From Enoplolaimus lenunculus (lineage: Eukaryota; Nematoda; Enoplea; Enoplida; Thoracostomopsidae), in the NCBI GenBank assembly GCA_030248215.1, contig JASANG010003492.1, positions 35,596-99,595 of the forward strand: a stretch of 64,000 nt of DNA, read 5' to 3'. A program made the translations under genes and the position numbers. Positions 19,555-45,940 of the stretch are shown one piece after another; positions within the stretch are counted from its first letter, which is position 1, and each line of letters begins with the position of its first letter. The notes beneath the pieces are model-generated. The model was given only the letters and a program-made list of their open reading frames with translations. It had not been told where the DNA came from and did not search any database.

Positions 19555-19612
19555 AAGGCTTAGGCTTATGATTAACACTTATACTTATACTTAGGCTTAG
19601 GCTTAGACACAT
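19555..19612. repeat. Degenerate TTAGGC run
   Basis: gcttaggcttatg... followed by cttaggcttaggcttag downstream of the alanyl-tRNA synthetase stop codon; no transposon ends seen. Confidence 0.55.
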
Positions 19613-19748
19613 TATGCCCTAAAAGCATTGGTCCTCATTTTTATGCTTACGTGCAGGGTCTCCCTCTCAAAGTTAACGTGGGCCCACCAAATGGTGCCAA
19701 ATGTCAGTCCACCATATGAGCCAAAAACCGGATCAATCAACAATTTAA

Positions 19749-32927
<13,179 letters not shown>

Positions 32928-34746
32928 GTTGCTTATTTCAACACTGTTTCAAAAGCATATATACGTATTGGTCAATTATTATGTAACAGAACTATTATAG
33001 TTATACTTAATTATGAAAGATAAAATACGACAAAATGGTGATGAGTGTATGCAGCACCGTACAAGAATCGATGAAATCGATAGAACTTAGATTTTCGCTA
33101 GGGGTACATCACATTTCATTTGCCTCCCGGTCCAGCCCACAATCGAAGGTTTACCTACCCCGCAAAACTTTTCAGAATTAGGAACAAAATATATCTTTTT
33201 GAGCGTCAAACACATTTTTAGTAATGTAATAATGCTCAATACTGCGATGGACAAGCCTTTAACCGGGGGGAATGAAAACAAAGCGCTAATCACAGCAGCA
33301 GAATCACTGCGTACAAATAAAATCAATTGAACATAACTCGACATCTTACGAAACTTGGCATCAAGAACCTTCCATAATATTAGCCTCAACTGAAATGGCA
33401 ACACCGCCACTCCGATCATTATTTCTGTCATACCTTATATCTACACCTTCGCTGAGTTTTGACGGAGTGGGGGAAAGCTTGGATAGAGGGGGTACTTTTT
33501 ATTGACAAAATTACTGCTTTCTATGTGCATTGCATTTATTGCATACGCACCAGGACAAGCATGTTTCAGATGCTTACATTGCTTTTAAGAGAAAATTCCT
33601 TTTAACTATGCCTGATCGCCCGCATACAACATGTCAACACACTTTACTGATAAAATTAACAGAAGAGTTTGACGTCCAAAAGTTAAATTTTGTCGACTAA
33701 AAATTCTCAACCAGAGAAAGGAGAGCAAAATCGGGAGTGCGGGGCTTTAACCGGAGAAAATAGAGTTTAGGGCGCTTTGGCCAGTGGGAAGGGCCCACCC
33801 CTACAGTAGCAAATCCCCAGTGTAATACAATATTATATATACGTAGTTGCGGCGAAACAAAAAATACCGCTTCAAATAATGTACATATATGCCTTGCTGT
33901 ATACGCAAGGGGCAAATGATGGCAGCATTTACTAAGCTGACATATTTGGCTGTATTTTGCTGCCACTAATAATCATACATATATACACACATGCAGCAGT
34001 TGCACCTACAATTCCGAGAATACTAGCTATTTTTCATTATTTCACCAAACATAACTAATACTTTATATGAAAAATATGTTGAGCCAAGCCACAATTATAC
34101 CAAAAATTCTGCTAGAATGACGTTGCATTTCGGGACAGTTATCAAATATTATTGCGTTACTAAGTTTTGAGAACCTTTTTCATCATTTGTTACAAAGTGC
34201 TCACTAGTTAAGTAATTAAAGCTACATTCCGTTACTGAAATGATGATTGTTATACCGCTTGGAAACACGAAGTTCAGTTCAAATCAAAGCAAACCATCAC
34301 GAAACCCATAATAATCAACCAGGTCCAGTGTTTTTACTACAGTAGCGATGACTAATATGACCTTTTCTGTATGTGATGTCTTTTGTAAAATCAAGTCATA
34401 TTTTGTATCGCTCAAAAGCTCAGCTTGTAGGTAAAGGGTACATAAAAGTCATACGAACCGGTGAGGCCACGGTAATTCTTTTAAATCCGTTATTGATTGT
34501 TAGTACTTAACTGCAGGATGTATGTCGTAGCTAGGCAGCGATAATCAATTTATTTTCCAATGAGTAGGTGTATAATTTGGTCCGCAATTTCTTAATTTTT
34601 AACTCAAATTCGCTTGTGTCTGCAATATGCGTCAATGTTCCACTGCACTGTTGTTTGTCTTTTAAGTAGAAGCATTACATGGAAAATAAATCAGGTGAAA
34701 ACTGATCTATTTTCTGGTGTTAATTTGCTGAAGTGTAAATATATCC
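32928..34746. promoter_or_regulatory. Divergent intergenic region between AARS1 and the RILP-like gene
   Basis: About 1.8 kb separates the start codons of two genes that point away from each other, so both promoters should lie here. I see no convincing TATA box, CpG-rich core or repeat family member. It is one of the few stretches of this size in the window without an obvious MITE. A 114-codon open frame at 33087-33431 on the minus strand matches nothing I recognise and is not called as a gene. Confidence 0.5.
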
Positions 34747-37700
34747 ATGGTTATACCGATTCGAAATTTAAGTATGTCAAATACGATTACTACACCCGGT
34801 GACTCGCCTTCGCGACATATTACTGTGGTTGATGTATACGATCTAGCGTCTGCCATTGGTAAAGATTTCGAGCATCTGATTGAACAATATGGTTCCGAAA
34901 GTGTATCTGTGATCATGCCGAAGGTAGATACCAGAGTTTGGTAAACTATTGTTTTACCCGATTCACCGGTCTAGAATTCTCGAGAATTTAAAGCAGATAC
35001 CTAAAAGACAACCACACTGATAAGCAGGAATGTGCGGTCTTGGTTAAAAATTGACCGAGATTTGAGCGAGATTTTTATTTCCGGTGACGGTCAACAGTTG
35101 ACCTATACCGAGACCTAGAGGCAAGTCTCTGTCTCGGTACTTGGATCTCGGTCTCTAATTTTGTCCGAGCCGCATATCCCAGCTGATGAGGAATTTACAA
35201 ATTTTGTTGATTGAAGCGCTGCTTATGTATGTGTATAATTTTGTTCTGTTTCTTCAGGTGATAACGTCGTTAGAAATGCTGGAAGCATTTGCGAACCGAA
35301 ACGAAAGTGAAAATGAGCAAATTATTTTTCTAAATAAAACTGTTGATCGGCTGAAAAACGATAAAAAAGAAACGAAAGAAGTTCGGGCCAAATTTGAAAA
35401 GGTACATTTTAACGTGGTTCTTGTCATGCCCAGAGCTCTGTAGTAATTCGAACCTTTGTTGCCACGCTAGTGGGAAGTTTTTTTGATTGCATATAATGCG
35501 TACGTATTTATGCAAAGCGGAATTCGATTATACCGGAATCAGTATCGGAATCGGAACTACAAATTTTGTGACTATACGGATAATTTGGATAAATAAGTTA
35601 ATATTGATTATGGGTGTCTGTTGGCTGGCAACAATTCTCAAAAACGGTGCATGAACAAATTGGCAATCATTATTTGGCTCTGTAAAACTAAACTGCAATA
35701 AATTATTGATAGTTAAATCATCGAAAACAATTTAGTAATACATAATTGATGCAAATTTTTTAAACAACATAGGTATCACAAGAAGTTGGCCTAATATTAA
35801 AATGTGGAAATTCCGATTCCGATTGATTGTGGAATCGGAATCGGAACTCGCTTTGAATCGGAATTTTAAATCAATAGGAATCGGAACTCGTTTTGGATCG
35901 GAATTTTAATCAATCGGAATTCCGATTGCACCCTGATACATATCTTAATATTGCAGGAAATCGAACAGATTGAAGAAACCTATAAGCAGGAAATCAAAGA
36001 ACTATGGGATGTTGTACAGAAATTGCAAGATGAAAATAAGAAATTATCGTGTACGCTCGAAACAAAAGATACTTCTCCGACGTCAAGTAAGCACATTTGG
36101 GTCGTGTCACATTTTTACCATTTAAAAGTCATTTAGTACCAGAAGAATTTTTCTATCATTACACGGAATTTTTTCTGCGTTTTTTTATTTTTTGTGCGTG
36201 TTTATTTGTTTTCTTGGCTTTCGTAGACGATTGAGTATGGCAAATCTCATTATATGCCGAATGAAGTCTTAGTAGAATTTTTGCCTATGAGATATATGTA
36301 TGTCTAGTTTTCCAGTAGACTCGTTGTTTGGTTGTCTGCAGTCTCATAGTACGTATATATACATATTGTTATTATCAATTGAACATTGAAATTTTAATGA
36401 CGTTTTAAGAAGCCTACAAACAACAGTATTGTTTTGTTTAAGCTTTAACTGAAGCCGATTTTGCGGTAATGCTAAAGTTGAAAGAAACTGTTGAAAAACA
36501 GCGAGATCAGATACGTGTGCTTGAACATGAAACTACAGAACGGGCAACCGATATTGATGCAGTAAGTGTGGCGTTGCACTTTTTTGATTGTATACAATTG
36601 TTCCGTTTCGATGGATTTTGAGCTGTATAGAACTTTATTAGTATTTTTAGCGCACGTTCCAATTTAAATACTCGAATGTGTTTGTAAGGGACTCACTTGT
36701 GAAATGTAGGTAATTATCAGGCTTCAACCGGAATTCCTGCAAAAATTCAATTCCTGTTCGTGTTCCTGTATTCAAATATGCAGGAACCGGAGTTTTTACG
36801 ATTTTGTATCAAATTATTAATAATCATTTAAATGTTGGAAACTCTGTCTCTGAAAAGTTATTTCAAAATGCGTGTTTTTGCAACTACCTCAACTTTGTTA
36901 AACTGATAATGTACCTCAACTTTGTTAAACTGATAATGGCATGTTTTCGCAAAATTTAATGATAAAATAGCTGAAAATTTATTTACGCCATTTTTGGCAA
37001 GTTCCTAAAAAGTCAACCAGTAATTCGGTTATGAAAACTGTTTCAAATTTCGGTTCGTGTTCCTGTTCTGTTTCCTGCAAAGAAATTCAATTCATGTTCC
37101 TGTTCCGGCAAAATTTAGTTCCTGTTGGAACCCTGGTAATTATATTTTCGAGAATGAAATCAATTGTATTTATAGCTTCAACAATCACTTGACAAAACTA
37201 ATAGGATCAACAAAGATTTATTGCGTAAAAATCGCGCCGTTCAAAGTCAAGGGCGTTTGTTGGTAGAAGAGAAAGCAGATCTGATATCACAAATCCAAGC
37301 GAAAGAACGATACATTGACGAATTACGATCTCAACTCACCGATGCTGAACGAGCGAAACGAGATTTGGAACAAACAAAGGTAAGCAACGACTAAAAAACT
37401 AACGAGAAGTTATTCGTACATTCGTACAAAAGATAAATTCAGTAAAATAATTTAAATTGAGGTTGAGGGAAGTTTTGTTTTAGAAAACTCGAGATATCGC
37501 ATTCAGTAAGTCTTAAGGATAAATCAAAGCTTATATGTATTAAATTAGATTCGATAAAACGATTAAAAACGGCCGTTTTTAAACTAGTGCTCTCATCTTA
37601 TTATTTACGTGCCAATAGCTAAGGTATGCTAAGCATATTACGCCGAGACGTTAAGATTAGATGTTTTAAAAGAAAACAGGACTGCTGTAGATCGAAACAA

Positions 37701-40700
37701 AACGAGTATTGTTTTGCTGAATATTTGTTGTATTTTGTTTTTGTTTCACTTTATTGATAGCTTGGAATTTTAAGAGCTACAAAATTCGAATGCAGCATAA
37801 ATCGTTTTTTACGTTTTTATCTTTAATTTACGAAACAGACCGAAGAAACTCCAGAGGTCGATCGCGAAAACATGCCACGGTTCACGTTAGCGGAACTGCG
37901 TGAAGTACTCCAGGAAAAAAATTCACTCAAAGCACAAGTGATGGAACTCGAAGAAGAGCTTGAACAGCTTAGGCCGTCGAAGACTTCCAACCCGGCGAGT
38001 CCACCAGAGCGGTAAGTTTGAGCTTGCCACCGGATATTTGTTTTCGACTCCGGCAAAAATCGCCATCCTCTTCTGATCACCCGGTTGTGGCTCTGGTATT
38101 TCGCTCCGTAGTGTGTCTCTAAATGTACTCTGCATTGATAGTTTTTTTGCTGGGCGTTAGTTCCGTTTAAATAGGTAGAGGGCTAGACAGTGACGGATCC
38201 AGGATCTCAAAATGGGGGGGGCAAAATTTCACAGGTAATAAACTTATTTTTGACCAGCACACAAACCGCGAACTATCGCCATAAAATTGACGTCTTTAGG
38301 TTCGTTCCATTGAGATGAATCACAAATAAAACAAACGCATTAACGCAATTTAGATCTAAACAACGGGGTGGCAACATAAGTTCGGATTTGGTTTCAAACA
38401 GGCACAAATTTAAAGGCAGCTGCTTATACTGTTTTGTATAAAACAGAGAATAGACACTCCATATAATTTTTGTCGAGACGCTGTTGGGGGGAGGGGGCAC
38501 GGCCGGGGTGACCCCCATGGATCCGCCATTGTTGCTAGACTATAGATCACTTGAGAAATATTTGGGAAGTAAATAAGCAATTTTTATTATCAAATTTGAG
38601 AAATGTTATACATTCAATTTTGTCAGAAAAGTTTTGATTTAATATTGCTACATTTCCGAATCTTTTAGTATTGTTCTTGTGTTGTTTAGTGACGAAGATC
38701 TTCCTGTGCAAGGGCCTTTGCCACGTGAACCGCAAGAGAAGTTGGTTCCTTGGAAAAGTCGCAAAGATTCTGGAGTACGCAAGTTGTAAGTTACCATATT
38801 ACTAACGATAGTTTATCTGTGGAATCAAATATATTAATTATTGTAGCTAAAAGATTGTAGGGTTTTGCACATTCCCCATATTACATGTCTTTCGAGAATC
38901 TAGATACGAAAGATAAGTGATGTGTTCCTCAATGTATGTGTTCGTGGTGACTGTATTGTTTGCGAGCTGTGATGTCATATGTTCAATAGCAATAGACAAA
39001 TAGTATGTATCTGACCTTAGGCTACTGTTAATATTGATCCGTAGTGTATATTTACAGTTAACCTACCGGTGGTAGACTATAAGAATGGTATAAACAATTC
39101 TAGAAAATATTGGCAAGCTATATTTTCGCTATCCACAACCACTGCAAATATGCACCAGAAAGTTATAGAAACATTTTTAAAAATACGAATTTCCGGAGCG
39201 AATTTAGGTTGTAAATGAACAATAACTAGGCTTTTTACGTATTTTTAAGCGCGCAAGCATATTGTTTTTAATTCCTGCCAAGTTTTATCGAAAACTGAGT
39301 TTTAAAATTTGCATTCTGATTATGCAGGTTTCCAATTCGTGCTATGCTCTCTCGGTGTTCTAGAGAAAACGCCCATATTTGATAGGTTATGATTTATCGC
39401 ATGTTTTGAACGCATGAATTTGGGCTTAACGCTAGGGACAACAAACAATTAGAGCGTACATCCAAGGGTTTAGAGATTAAGCATACTTGGTAGTGTAGCT
39501 TAGATGAATGCTGAGCATACTTGGTAGTATAGCTTATATGAATGCTAAACGATTGGAAAATTTAGTTAACGACCAAAATCACTGTGCAATGCAGGGACTT
39601 GTAGGCTGTGAAAGGAAACGGTTTTAGTTTACTGAAACATTTCATTAGCTTTGAAGTGCTTTTGTAATACTTAGGCTAAATTGTGGTGCTTGCTAGTGAT
39701 GTGTACCGGACGGCGCAACGCTGGAAAGGAACGCTTGCAATCCGGACCAAACTGGTCCTGTGGTGGTTGACCGTCTGTCCGGAACGAAAATCAACTAACG
39801 TATTATTGATCTCCGTGATAGTGATCTATTGGAAACCTAAGCTTGCTGAGGAAATAAATCGCTTTGGATTTTTGTAGTAAACTCGGATGTCGCATTCCAC
39901 CGAGCTTTGATAACAAAATTTTGCCCTGTAAGCAGTCGAAACCAGTGTAGTCAAATTTTTAACAATATATTGTTTATTAACCATTTGTATTGGACCGGGC
40001 TTGTCTTTAGCGGTTCGGCCTTGGACGTTTGTGGACCAGGGTGCAACCGGAATTACAATTTACCGGAACCAGAATTTGAAAAAATACCGGAAACGGAGTG
40101 GAACCCGGAAATGAAAAATACATGCCATTAAAAATCTTAGTTTAATTTTCTTTTTTGCAACATATTGGTGAAATAAACCTAATTGGAGGTAGGCATTCAC
40201 TTTATCTGCTGTATTTTAGGTTTTCATACTTCCGTGGTTTATTTTCGGCTATTGTCAAGGTTTATAAAATATACTAATGAAATCTCATTTTTTAGTAAAA
40301 TATCTTAATTTTCACCCAACAGATTTTAACACTGGAATTTTTGATTTCGGTAAAATGCCAGAATCGAAACCGGAATTCCGGTTACACGCTGGTGTGAACC
40401 AAGCCGAAGTGGATGTGAACCAAGCGGAAGTGGACCGCAGCATTTCATAGACCGGTCCGGTATGAAATTTCGGATCAGTTCATGCCACAACACTAGGTGC
40501 TTTTATGTTGTTAGTACAATTGAACTTTTAAAAGGTGAATGTTTTTGAAATTGGAGGCACTTTCTTCAAATTGTTTTATGCCATTTGGAAACTAAATTTT
40601 GAAATTAAACGAATTTATACCGTTTTCCGGATGGTTTTGGTATATCAAGTATATGCAATCAGACAGCTTTATACTCATTGCTTGCTTTGTTGTTTTGTGT

Positions 40701-42351
40701 CAATGTTGTCTTGGTTTTAAGTAGTTGGACGAATTATAATAATCTTTCGGATCGTTGCTACATGCAGCTGTAGTGATTCGGTAGTGCAATAAATTTGACA
40801 ATTTTTCATTTCACAATAAGCCTTTAAGAATGGCGCTATACTTTTTCACTATTGTAATGCCTTGCGGCATTGTACGGCATTTGCCGACAGGACAGCGCCG
40901 CATTAAGCTTTTTGGTTGGTAGCGCCGTCGGTTACCGCAAGATGAGTATACCGATGTGTATTTAGCAAAACAATGTTCATTTATCGTTGATATGTATTCA
41001 TCAAGGAGCGACCGGATTCCAAAACATACCGGAGCTGAAACTGGATATTAAAATCTGGCCGGATCCGGACATTTAGTGCTTGCTTCAATAAAAAGTAAAC
41101 ATTAGTCCGTGGCATGCGCAGTTCAGTGATCTCAAGCAAGAGTTAGTTTGATATATTGTGGTTTTGGTCATAAATAACAGTATAATACACAGCTATTATA
41201 TACTTTGAGTGATAAATATCCAGTCGCTTATAATGCCGGACCCGGATGTCAATTTTCGACCGGAGCCGGAATCAGATATACGGTCGTACCATGGTATTTA
41301 TCCGCAACATTGTTTAATATACAAGACATCAATGACGCACGATTGGTCCCGGTGAGCCACCCTTTCCTACCGAATTTGCATTTTTTAGCTTTTTTTGAAT
41401 TTCAGATTCTTTGGTTTATTTTCTAAAAGTTTCTTGTCATCGAGTTCATCAGGTGGCGCTTCGCTATCAACGGCATGTAACACCACATCAGCTAAACAGC
41501 AATCAGACGCCACCGGCATTGCATACGACGATTTTTCGCCTACATTTGAGCTTGCACGCCCGGCTTTTGTTTCGTCTTGTGAGTTCGCGTTGTTATGTGT
41601 ATATTTTTATTGGTTTTTCTGCAGTCGCTTGTTACTTAATGTCTTGAAGTATTGTATATATGTTGATATTTTTGTATTATTTTTTCAATCTGTGATTTAG
41701 TTGACTTTTAGTTTTGTTTGGTTTCAGGATTTTGTTGGCCATATTTTGGGTACGGTGCTAAACTGTATCGCGGAATGCGACGGTTGACGTTGTAAAATTA
41801 GGTGTTACAGTTAAGAATTGTTTACTACAACAAGACGCGCTAATATTATCGCGTCAAAATAGCTTAGGTATGTAATCGCGTATAGAAAGAAAAATTTTGC
41901 TCAATACGAAAAGCACATTTCGGCAGAAATTTAGTTTGTCAGAACTTAAATAACGGCTGTTATGATGCCGTCAACAATAGTTTTTCGGGAGACTGGCGTT
42001 CACATTGTAATCGGCTTTGCAAAAAATAAAAATACTAAATCTGGCATCTGTGAAATAAATATAATCTGAAGTGGAAAAAAATATCTCTTTATTTGAAAGA
42101 CAAACTACTGACATTTCTTTGTCCTTTGATGGACCATTTTAGAAACTGTGATGATTAATGTAAAACAAATAAGTTACGTATGTCATTGAGCTTGCTGGTT
42201 AGTTGCCTGCGTATAATTATTGTGAGATAGAATTGGCTTTTGGTTATGTGTGGAACACGTCCACAAATTTTCGCTCTAAAACTGTATGAGCTGCTGATAG
42301 TGGGTTAGTCCTCGTTGTGATCGACACACCATTATTATTATTAGTAGTAGT

Positions 42352-42386
<35 letters not shown>

Positions 42387-42397
42387 TCAGATTACTG

Positions 42398-42460
<63 letters not shown>

Positions 42461-43427
42461 TTACTATTATTATTGTTTTTGTTGTTGTTGTTGTTGTTTT
42501 GTGCGTTATTCTATCTACGACATTGATTTTTGATTTTTTGATTTTTCAGCTTCAGCTTCTTCATCGGAGACGCCGGATCGCTGTCCCCGTTGCCCGGACG
42601 AAGTTATGTCGGGTTATCAGCAGCAACAACAGCCGGAAGCCGATTGCCACCGTCAGGCGCAGCCCCTAGCAACAAAGGTCCATCGCCCATCGCAGCAAAC
42701 GCTGGTGGATCAAAATTGCGGCCAACCAGTGGCATCGGCGGCAGCACTGGTACTATGCAGGCCAAGTTCACTCCAAAATAATGGAAAAGGTGATGACAGT
42801 GTCGCCATGAGTAACGGGACTCATTTAACTGTAGGTATTGATGGTAAGTCAACATCAACCCCAGCAATAGAAACAGAAACAACACATGCAGCAACAGCAA
42901 AAACAACAACAGCAACGTCATCAGCAACAACACCAACAACAGCAGAAACAACAACAACTGTGCTACAACAATATTCCAATAATGATTCGTCAGTGCTAGG
43001 TGTTCCGCGTGTGAAAGCTGTTGGTTGTAAGCCGGTGACTGGATCGGCTAGCGGTAAAGTAGCAGCCTTGGTTAAATCAGGAGGATCGCGGAATAGTTGT
43101 CAGAATGAAGTGGTAAGTGAGAATGAGCATGGGCCTGCTAGGAATTCAAGAGATATAAGACAAGATGTTTCTTGTGAGAGCGAGTTGATTGAAGACGGCT
43201 CGACGAGAATCGAGGCGACTATGAGTGGCTGTATAGCGGACGAGGTAGCTAATAGTGTTGCTAGTCAAAGGCCGGTGGCTATATCGACAGATAGTGGGGC
43301 GGTGTCCTTTAGAAAAGACGCTGAGTCTGGCGATAATAGCAGCGGTGACATGACTGATGTGACAAAAAGATTGAATTCGGACGATAGTGAAAATATTGAG
43401 GTATGCGAGAGTGATATAACGTTGTAG
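34747..43427 (+). CDS. RILP-like protein (RH1 and RH2 domains)
   Basis: Family members are coiled-coil Rab effectors: RH1 binds motor proteins and RH2 binds Rab8/10-class GTPases, acting in vesicle and ciliary traffic. Exons: 34747-34923, 35258-35401, 35957-36086, 36443-36561, 37176-37379, 37839-38011, 38690-38785, 41406-41578, 42550-43427; all phases agree, giving 697 residues. Seen: RH1 from about residue 27 (VYDLASAIGKDFEHLIEQYG, then SLEMLEAFANRN), a long Glu/Lys/Gln coiled coil, RH2 near 271 (PRFTLAELREVLQEKNSLKA), then KDSGVRKLFFGLFS near 340-353. Mammalian RILPL1 and RILPL2 end soon after that motif; here about 345 Ser/Thr/Gln/Asp-rich residues follow. A second ATG at 34774 could be the start. 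RILPL1/RILPL2 orthology is not decided. AATAAA at 44589-44594 is a candidate polyadenylation signal. The terminal exon has two open frames (see findings). Confidence 0.9.
35528..35936. mobile_element. hAT-like 'gaatcggaatcggaac' element
   Basis: Left 'attcgattataccggaatc', right 'ggaattccgattgcaccctg'. The right half repeats 'atcggaatcggaactcg' as near-tandem units. RILP-like gene intron 2, ending 20 bp before exon 3. Confidence 0.65.
36718..37135. mobile_element. hAT-like element with exact 8-bp duplication
   Basis: Left CAGGCTTCAACCGGAATTCC, right 'ttcctgttggaaccctg'. Flanked by gtaattat at 36710-36717 and 37136-37143, identical. Contains a doubled 'acctcaactttgttaaactg' block. Occupies most of intron 4 of the RILP-like gene, ending 40 bp before exon 5. 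Confidence 0.9.
38188..38531. mobile_element. hAT-like CAGTGACGGATCCAGG element
   Basis: Left CAGTGACGGATCCAGGA, right CCATGGATCCGCCATTG. Flanks gggctaga and ttgctaga match at 6 of 8. G-runs near both ends are shared with the copy at 599. RILP-like gene intron 6. Confidence 0.75.
39690..40490. mobile_element. Composite transposon region with nested hAT-like element
   Basis: Outer parts contain 'ggtcctgtggtggttgaccg' and 'gaccggtccggtatgaaatt', probably one older element. Nested at 40037-40391 is a CAGGGTGCAACCGGAATTAC element ending in CCGGTTACACGCTG, with flanks ttgtggac and gtgtgaac (6 of 8). RILP-like gene intron 7. Confidence 0.55.
40830..41295. mobile_element. GC-rich family fragment and a hAT-like element
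   Basis: About 40830-40935 starts 'agaatggcgctatactttt', the left end of the GC-rich family. About 41004-41295 runs from 'aaggagcgaccggattcc' to 'gatatacggtcgtaccatgg', with 'ccggagccgg' motifs, in hAT-like style. Confidence 0.5.
42334..42500. repeat. Composite (ATT)n(CTA)n(GTT)n microsatellite
   Basis: Three successive triplet arrays, about 40, 80 and 20 bp long, in the last intron of the RILP-like gene, 50 bp before the final exon. The poly-Leu frame through it is an artefact. Confidence 0.95.
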
Positions 43428-43777
43428 ATTTTTTTCTATAGGTATTTTTTGAAATTTTTATAAATTTACGTTGGTTTTTATGAATTTCTTAAACTATAGA
43501 ATTTACGGGGTGTAGGGGAGGAATTTTAACAATTTTGAAATATGGCAATGTTTTTTAGTTTAAAATCAGCATGAGTGTTAATGGTATTGTGTGTTTGAGC
43601 CAGATATTTAACAGCGTTTGGTGCGCATTGGTAGGTTACTGTCGGATCAGCTTGATTTGGTTTAAACTCAGCATGTTTGCATTTTTAGTTTTAGGATATC
43701 AAACAAAGTATTAGCAAAGTACTCGGAGTTGTCGTTTTAGAGGGATCGCTATGGGCGTTGTTTAGTTATTGATAATA

Positions 43778-43925
43778 AGGGTTGCGCTATACTTTGCTGA
43801 GCCGGACGCCGGTGCACGGCGGCGTGTGGTAGTTTTTAATAAAAACTTACAGCGGCGTACGGCAACATTTTTTACCGTGCCGCTCGGCGGCGCTCGGCGT
43901 CCCATGGCGGGTATAGGGCAACCCT
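43778..43925. mobile_element. GC-rich family MITE at a TA site
   Basis: AGGGTTGCGCTATACTTTG at the left and 'gggtatagggcaaccct' at the right, flanked by TA at 43776-43777 and 43926-43927. Lies in the probable 3' untranslated region of the RILP-like gene. Confidence 0.8.
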
Positions 43926-44996
43926 TACTCTTGTACTCTCGAGTCGCTCACGATACGGTCTGGTCGTCTGTGTATATCGAATTGTGTATTAGCATGTATG
44001 TATTACAATATTATCGTCCCCGATGTGCCCGATGGAAAATTTTAGTGTTTGGTTTTCTTAATGTATCTCTTTACTGGCTAACGATAAACAGACACGTTGC
44101 ATATTGAAAATGATGTTTTAACTATGAATATTTGGACTAGACTCTTGTTCTGCTCAGATAAAGTAGTTAAAATATTATGAGGCTCAAAGTTGTTGTTAAT
44201 TGACACATATGCATTTTTCCCCGATCAGTTTGTATTCACAGTTTATAGCAACAGTGAGGTAGTGCTTTTGCTTTATGCGTTCACAGAGGTGATGAAAATT
44301 CAGAAAAAAACCATGTTACTGTTCCATCAGTTTTTTACAAGGACTAAATCACTGATTCGTACGCAAGATTTTTTGGCCTGATGTTTACAATTTAGTACCT
44401 TCGCAAGGAAGAACGTTTCAAAAGTTTTTACTGTTTGCTAAATTTATTTCTGCTACAAAATTTGAATATTATTATTTGAAGCCGAGTGCGATTTCAAGGA
44501 AACTGAAATTCTAATGTGCGAAGTTCAAATTTGAGAACACAATATAGTTTTTAATATGATTTTCGATTCAATGATTCCTAAATTTTGAAATAAAGTTTTG
44601 CTCGAAGAAATTTGTGTAAAATTAATTATTAGTTATTTTTAATTCTGTGAATTTTAATAATTTATTCTGTAGACCTTAATTATAATTAGTAGCCAATTAA
44701 GGATGTAAGGTTTTATTATACGAAAACTGCTATTAAAAATGTAGACGTAGGTGTTTTGAGAACGTATGATCAAGTATCACATACTGAGATTTATTTGATT
44801 GTAAAATTTGAAGAGGAAAAAATAAAACTATTTTTAATTTTTAATTAGAAATGGAATATGTTATGCAAAATTGAACCGATTGGCCTTTGGGCAGAGGCAT
44901 GCAATTTGAGATAACACGTTATAGTGTGATATGGTCGTTTTCAGCTGAGGCGTTTATGTTAAACTGAGTAATATGTGTGATGTTAAATTGCATTGT

Positions 44997-45150
44997 GGCC
45001 AACAGCAGTGGCGGATCCAAGTTGACTTAGAGAGCCGGACATAGTTTTTTTTCGCCAATTTAGGGACCATGGCCCTAAAATTGGCGATTGGCCCCTAGCA
45101 ATTTGGGGTTGGGGGCCAATTGGCCCCTAAAATTGTTTCACAAGCTGTTT
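44997..45150. repeat. Inverted 'cccctaaaattg' repeat region
   Basis: Begins 'cagtggcggatccaagttga', a hAT-like end, then has 'gccaatttagggaccatgg', 'ccctaaaattggcg' and 'ggcccctaaaattg' in inverted and direct order. No right terminus found. Confidence 0.5.
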
Positions 45151-45716
45151 TTGTCAGAAATAGGTTGCAATTTTATTCCCAGGAAAATACAAATTTGATA
45201 ACTTCGCCTGCGGCGCTACCTGATTTAGTACAATACTGGAGTTTGATATTCGGTTGTGTTTCCTGATCGGAATTGTGTAAATGTTAGTGAAAAATGTATT
45301 AGAAGCTGAATTTATTGTTGATACTCACAATGAGCCAATGTCTGTTTAGATTTCGCAAAAATCAATTTGAGCTTGAGCTGTGTGTTCTCGTTATTTTTGA
45401 ACATAACATATTATTCAACTGTATTATTCAATGATGTTACTGTGAAGATCTGTTGTCTCAAACGTTATTGATTGTATCCATAATAAGTATGCTTAATTGC
45501 CGGGTCATCCTGTTGCTATATTATATATATATGCTATAGTATTTTACATGCCTTTTGCTTTTGGTTTTGGTTTGGTTTTGTGTATAAATATTTATTTTGG
45601 TTGGTTTTGTTGGCATTCTGCTCTGTATGATTAAGTATTAAATGTGTGTACATATGTGTATTGACAGTGAGTTTGTCTTATTTATTGGTTTTATTGACCT
45701 TATGGTGTAGACGGTT

Positions 45717-45880
45717 AGGGTGGCGCTAATAGTTTTGATGACGTCCGGCGCCACGCCGTCAGTCACCGTCCGGTGCCGTGCGTCACCGTGCAGTATTGTA
45801 CGCGAATTACTCACGTACGATACCCTATGGTTACGGACGGTAACCGACGACGCTGAACGGACAAGTATAGGCGCCACCCT
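45717..45880. mobile_element. GC-rich AGGGTGGCGC family MITE
   Basis: Left 'ttagggtggcgctaatag', right 'caagtataggcgccaccctaa'. Interior 'cgtcagtcaccgtccggtgcc'-like repeats and 'cgcgaattactcacgtacga', shared with the copies at 22812 and 26866. Confidence 0.8.
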
Positions 45881-45940
45881 AACTCGTGCTAACGATTCAT
45901 GCTTAAAGCTGTCAATGTTTTCAAATTCTATTGAGTGTTA

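Noticed and set aside
33087-33431. A 114-codon minus-strand frame between AARS1 and the RILP-like gene
   Set aside because: No recognisable domain, no matching splice signals, and hydrophobic composition typical of chance frames in T-rich DNA.
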